64,000 bases of DNA. It comes from Mesocentrotus franciscanus. Its lineage: Eukaryota > Echinodermata > Echinoidea > Camarodonta > Strongylocentrotidae. The notes under the pieces are model-generated. The model had not been told where the DNA came from, did not search any database, and was given only the letters and a program-made list of their open reading frames with translations. The translations under genes were made by a program, and so were the position numbers. Below, one piece after another: positions 59,811 through 64,000 of the stretch (its first letter is position 1; each line of letters starts with the position of its first letter). Where the stretch lies: assembly GCA_037976565.1 (NCBI GenBank), contig CP137680.1, forward strand, positions 13,131,804 to 13,195,803, read 5' to 3'.

Positions 59811-60287
59811 ATGATGACTCAAAATAGCGGAGACAAAATAGTGGTGAGCGACGGCGATGCCAGAGAAGAAGAAGAAGAAGAAGAAGAAGAAGAAGAAGAA
59901 GAAGAAGAAGAAACACGGCGAATATCGACATCTGCATCAGCGAATAAGAAATGGTTGACATCTCTTTTCCTTCTCCTCATCGTGTTTGCATACCTTTTTG
60001 CCGGAGCGCTCGTTTTCGCGCTCTCGAGCGTCCTGCCGCAGTCCAGGCTTCCGAGGACTTCGACGCAGCGCTCCGACGGCTCGCATCAGAAAATGATTGC
60101 ATGGACGAGGAGGACGTTGCCGAGTTGATGAGCATCGTGACGAGGGCCATAGGAGAAGGGGGGTACATCAGTGGTCATCCCTACGCTTCCCAATTGAGCA
60201 TGGGAACGGTTAATGAAACGTATTACTCCGATACGTGGAGCGTAGGGAAGGCCTTCGTCTTTGCATCTACAGTGGTGACTACAACAG
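59811..60287 (+). pseudogene. K2P channel exon 1, copy B2 (frameshifted)
   Basis: Matches 31859-32312 with 16 glutamates instead of 8. The frame is intact from ATG through TM1, but one T is missing from the T run at 60013-60016 (four T instead of five). After GALVF the reading therefore leaves frame and stops near 60128. In the restored register the rest matches exon 1 up to the donor at 60287. This copy is followed by B exons 2 and 3 in the right order. One homopolymer base could be a sequencing error. Confidence 0.8.
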
Positions 60288-62033
60288 GTAGGTTCAATAA
60301 TTAAGATCTATTCAATTTAATTCAATTCAATTCACATAATTTTGTTCATAATTTTGTTCCATAACTCAATCAAAACATGAAACAAATGCTTAAGCCTCAA
60401 GATAAGCTAGGCGCTCACTTTCGCCACATCTAACGCGGCCTATAAGAGTTTCCTATTCCTACATTTGCTGAAGTAACATGAATCACTTTGAGGCTAACTA
60501 GGCTGTATTTCACAATCAAAATGTGCAAATACGGTTAATCGTTGAAAATGTTTCTTTTTTGTTCACATTCGTATGGCTATGGTTTAGTTAGTGAATAGAA
60601 TTACGATTTGTGCAGGATTGGTTACACATTATAGTAGACCGAAACGTCAGTATATTTCGTTTGGGGATGTGTTCTGCTGAAACTATACGTCTGGCTCCAT
60701 GAACGCTCAAAAGTCAAAATATGCTTTTTTTTAAATCCGTCCTCAAAACCTGACGGATTTTTTTTCTTTCTGTCTAACAAAACCTACTTAGGACCTTACT
60801 TACATACTGTTACAAGCAATCTGTCAAAAATGACGGAGAGCAAACTATGGATTGGATGGCTTATATAAGGAATACACGTTTAAAGGTGTTTTCGGAGATG
60901 TCTGTATACCTTGCACCGTTTACAACATCAAGCAGTAATGCAATATATTCCAAGTTTGCAGAGCGGCATACGAATGACGGCTTATACAGTAGCATTAGTT
61001 CGACACATTGGGATATGCAATACCGTAATTACGTTTCACTTCAAAATGCTGATTACATTCAGAGGATTTCATATTTTGGGGCCTGCTAATGGGTCACCCT
61101 GCCAATAAATAATGTCCCAACCTCAATTTTTCATCATATCGAATAATTGCGTAATGCAGGCGAGACCGCCAAGAGCGTTTCCTTGTTTCACTACATTATG
61201 TCCGTCTAATGACGCTGTAAGATGTATACAGATAACAACTGTATTATTTGTACCCCTTGTGAATTTTATGTTTTTTGTGTTTTTCGTAACTCTAGAATGA
61301 AAGGTGTACTGATTGATTTATGACATTTGTTGAATACGTTTAGATGTAATCTTTCATATGTCACATTCTCAAGAATTATTAATCGGGACAAAAATCAGTT
61401 TTCACATACTTAAAACCTTACAAAACTTGGTAAGGTTATGCATAATTTATTTGTTAACTATATCATATATGTATCGTGGAAAGCACTCTCAAAAGAGTTC
61501 TTCATTTCATTTTTCCTTCATTTCATTTCATTTATTTTCATTTCCAAACATAAAATAAAGCAATATAACATGTTAACATTTGCAGGGCATGGTTGCTGAT
61601 AATCACAAACAAATAAATAAACATACAACGAACAAATGTATAACACTATGACTCGGATAATAAAGAACTAACAATAAGATGCAGTTTTCCATAATGTACA
61701 AGAAATTGCGTAAATCGATTTTAAAAATATGGGGAAAAAAGAATTCTCAAAAAAAAAAGAATTCTTAAAAAAGAACAGACAAAAATTCAACCACTACAAA
61801 GAAATAGATTCAACTCCAACGGAAGTGATCCCTATAATAATATAAAAGACGGATTCCAACTCCTCTGCATTGGGAGACGACATAATAATTACTAACACAA
61901 CTAATATAACAAAAATGATAAAATGTTTAGATAATTTTTTTGAAATAATATTCATATTAAAAAAATGGAAATGAAGGCCTACAGCTACGGCCCCAGAAAT
62001 TTAGCCACATTATTATGTCCTTGTCTTTTCCAG
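60288..62033 (+). other. K2P intron 1 (copy B)
   Basis: Donor GTAGGT, acceptor CTTTTCCAG. It lacks the 577-bp insertion of copy A. The CATTTCATTT and A-rich retroelement-like stretch is retained at about 61500-61980. Confidence 0.75.
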
Positions 62034-62419
62034 GGTTCGGGTTTAACGCTCCACGCACAGGGCTCGGTGAGGACTTCTGTATGTTCTACGCTGTCATAGG
62101 CATCGTCATCACTGGAAGTATCATTCTCTCAGTCGGTCAAATCATCCAGGCTTTGTGCCTCACCAGAATAACTGCCAATCTGGAGACCTGTCTGACACGC
62201 TGTCCAAAAGGCGGAGTAGTCCTCGCTAACATCACGTTGGTCTATCTTCTAGTCGTGCTGATGATCATCCCGACCAGCCTCATCTATTTCTTCGCCATGT
62301 CAGACTGGAGCTATAGCGACAGCTTTTACTTTACAATTGTGGCGATGACCACCATAGGGTTTGGAGACCTATATCCAGCGTTTTCAGGAATTCCTGTCGT
62401 TGAGCTGTATGTGATTAGA
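62034..62419 (+). CDS. Two-pore-domain K+ channel, exon 2 (copy B)
   Basis: 386 bp, same boundaries and phases as 34620-35005. It encodes the end of filter 1 (GFGF), TM2, TM3 and pore 2. Differences from A are five bases: S156N, A252T and T256M plus two silent changes. Filter 2 (TTIGFGD) is unchanged. The frame is intact. It is functional only if joined to an unbroken exon 1. Confidence 0.88.
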
Positions 62420-63181
62420 GTAAGTTTGAGCCATATCTAGTTGAGGGAGGTAGTTACGTCACCGGAAACTTCTTCTGATTGGTCAGTCATTTCACGAAGC
62501 TCCATTATATAGTTGCCTCCCATAGAGAATATACATGGGATGGGGACATTATGGAGCGCCGACATGATTTAACCTGTGGACCATCTTTTTACGCCTTAGC
62601 TCTGGATTACAACAAATAGAGATCACTCGATTGATAAATTAGTAAGGATAGTGAAAAATGTTTTCGCGAAAAATTTGTACGGCTACGTACACTATGTAAC
62701 CAGTAGCAGGGCGTCATGTAAATGTCTTAGTTAGGGAATAGGGGTGTCTGATTGAATGTGCCCACAAACTAGCGGCAAAATTCCTCCAAAGAGCAAAAAA
62801 TTATAAAAAGAAAAGAAAAGGGATTGATGAATATGTCAATAGTGCTTCAGAAGCAGTTCCAAACAGGAAATAAGTTGTAAAAGAAAAGGGATTGTTTATA
62901 GGAAAAAAAGTGTAAGCGTTCCAGAACTAATTTTGGCTGTGTACTATTTCTATTGAAAGAAATCAGAAAATGAGGGAAATGTTGTAAAGTTGTCAGGTTT
63001 ACACTATGTATTATTTCATAGCAATAAGAGTCCTGAAACGGCTAATGAGCACCATTAAGCTTTAAGCTCCATCAATATTGTCCTTTTTAAATAAAGAAAA
63101 TCGCTTTCGTTTGATCCCTTCGACTTTTTTCCTGATGAACACTGTGTGCTATCTTGACTATTCTGTTTGATATCCTTCTAG

Positions 63182-63337
63182 GTCATTCTGTTCACCTACC
63201 TGTTTGTCTGCCTCGGTGTTGTGTCTACAATGCTCAATAGTTTCTCAGATGTTCAGAGACAAGGATCCAGGATGATCTCGTCTCGTCTTTACGATGCAAG
63301 AAAAACTCGCTCTACGACATCGAGTGCAGGAGGCTGA
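63182..63337 (+). CDS. Two-pore-domain K+ channel, exon 3 (copy B, early stop)
   Basis: TM4 (VILFTYLFVCLGVVSTMLN) and FSDVQRQGSRM match copy A. B has one T and one A fewer in two homopolymers, so the tail reads SSRLYDARKTRSTTSSAGG and stops at 63337, 37 residues shorter than A. The tail region is the least conserved part of K2P channels. B could be the true form and A the shifted one. Confidence 0.78.
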   Translation, partial: VILFTYLFVCLGVVSTMLNSFSDVQRQGSRMISSRLYDARKTRSTTSSAGG

Positions 63338-63470
63338 AGCCAGCGACATCGAGCTCGAAACACCAGAGGTCAAAGGTTGTCTGCATGGCGACGACCAGGG
63401 AAGGAGGAAGTATGATGAAGATGTCGCCATGACCCGAGATTTGTGACGTGAGAACAATTCATGCTGACCA

Positions 63471-63627
63471 GGGCCGTGTCTTGTAAAGAGTTGCGATTAA
63501 TTGATTCAAATCAATCGCAACTTAAGATGAATCGCAACTGTGTATACTTAAGAGATATAGGAGTTGCGATTATAATTTCATGTTGCGACGGTTCGAATCA
63601 ATCGCACCTCTCTCCAAGGCGGGGCCC
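63471..63627. mobile_element. GGGCC-GTCTTATAA family MITE (copy B)
   Basis: Counterpart of 35931-36087, starting GGGCCGTGTCTTGTAAAGAG. Confidence 0.6.
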
Positions 63628-64000
63628 ATGAATAACTATTTCGTGAAAATTCAACGCAAGAAACGCCCTTGTCCCATTCCACCTCGTTATTTGTCTTCCT
63701 CACACCACTTGCAATCTTTAGTTCATCTTCGTGATAGACTGCATAGCCCTTTGAAGATTACTAGAAGAGGAAGAAGAAGAATGTTAAGTCCAAGACTTTG
63801 AAATAGACATGATAGAGACCTCGCATGCCTCCGCCACTCTCAATTTTACGTACCCGTCATGCCTGTAGGAGTTGGCCGAAAAGTCGACAGGCCCTCTCAA
63901 ATCTGCAATCTTACTAAATAATGTCAGAAGCCCCTTTGACACTGACATGCCGGTCTCGTATAGGTTTGAAGTAGGGCTCCTTTTTTTGTTTATCTACAGG

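Larger units (their letters stand above)
44097..64000. repeat. Large duplicated segment, copy B (with internal B1/B2 repeat)
   Basis: Collinear with copy A from 24083. Part of it occurs twice: 48640-54471 (B1) and 54972-61030 (B2) both correspond to A 28600-33050, with a 500-N gap between. The 3' part (61036-64000) then matches A 33637-36655. Some DNA is in B but missing from A: 48676-48852, 51037-51556, 52243-53001 and 62684-62807. Confidence 0.85.

Noticed and set aside
1..64000. CRISPR arrays, bacterial operons, tRNA or rRNA genes
   Set aside because: No regularly spaced identical repeats with unique spacers, and no cloverleaf or rRNA-like sequence were recognised. The gene structure is clearly eukaryotic.

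Overview
The window looks like nuclear genomic DNA from a marine deuterostome invertebrate, most likely an echinoderm. It is AT-rich and intron-rich, its coding exons are short with GT-AG junctions, and small foldback DNA elements are very dense. It holds a steryl-sulfatase/arylsulfatase-type gene, a METTL7-type gene and K2P channel exons. No bacterial-style operon, CRISPR array, tRNA or rRNA was seen. The lineage is inferred from general character, not from a search.

Layout. 1-14.2 kb: AT-rich non-coding DNA with several inverted-repeat elements, one 500-N gap (6575-7074), and two unassigned minus-strand protein-like readings near 10.7-10.9 kb. 14.8-19.8 kb: a two-exon METTL7-like (TMT1 family) membrane methyltransferase gene on the minus strand, with a 23-codon upstream ORF. 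Its 4.2-kb intron is filled with two arrays of nuclear-receptor-like DR1 motifs and a 550-bp palindrome. 20-24 kb: sparse DNA with a PHD-finger fragment, probably the tail of a dead transposase. 24.1-36.7 kb (copy A) and 44.1-64.0 kb (copy B): two direct copies of a large segment carrying a two-pore-domain potassium channel (K2P/KCNK) gene on the plus strand. 38.8-41.3 kb: the 3' four exons of a steryl-sulfatase/arylsulfatase-family gene on the minus strand, between the copies. 41.4-44.1 kb: foldback elements and low-complexity DNA.

Copy A carries an apparently complete three-exon K2P channel (about 368 aa, two pore loops). Copy B carries exon 1 twice (B1 and B2, separated by a second 500-N gap) and exons 2 and 3 once. 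Both B exon 1 copies are frameshifted and B exon 3 ends early. The copies differ by about 1% in exons and by clean insertions and deletions of mobile elements elsewhere. They are therefore either a young segmental duplication or two haplotypes laid end to end by the assembler. The B1/B2 doubling around the gap favours an assembly contribution.

The genes do not form a pathway. The methyltransferase, sulfatase and potassium channel are ordinary metazoan single-function genes. The most unusual content is repeat structure: the DR1 arrays, a composite element with inverted minisatellite arms, hAT-type insertion polymorphisms between copies, and long near-perfect palindromes inside introns. No new defence or catalytic system could be supported.
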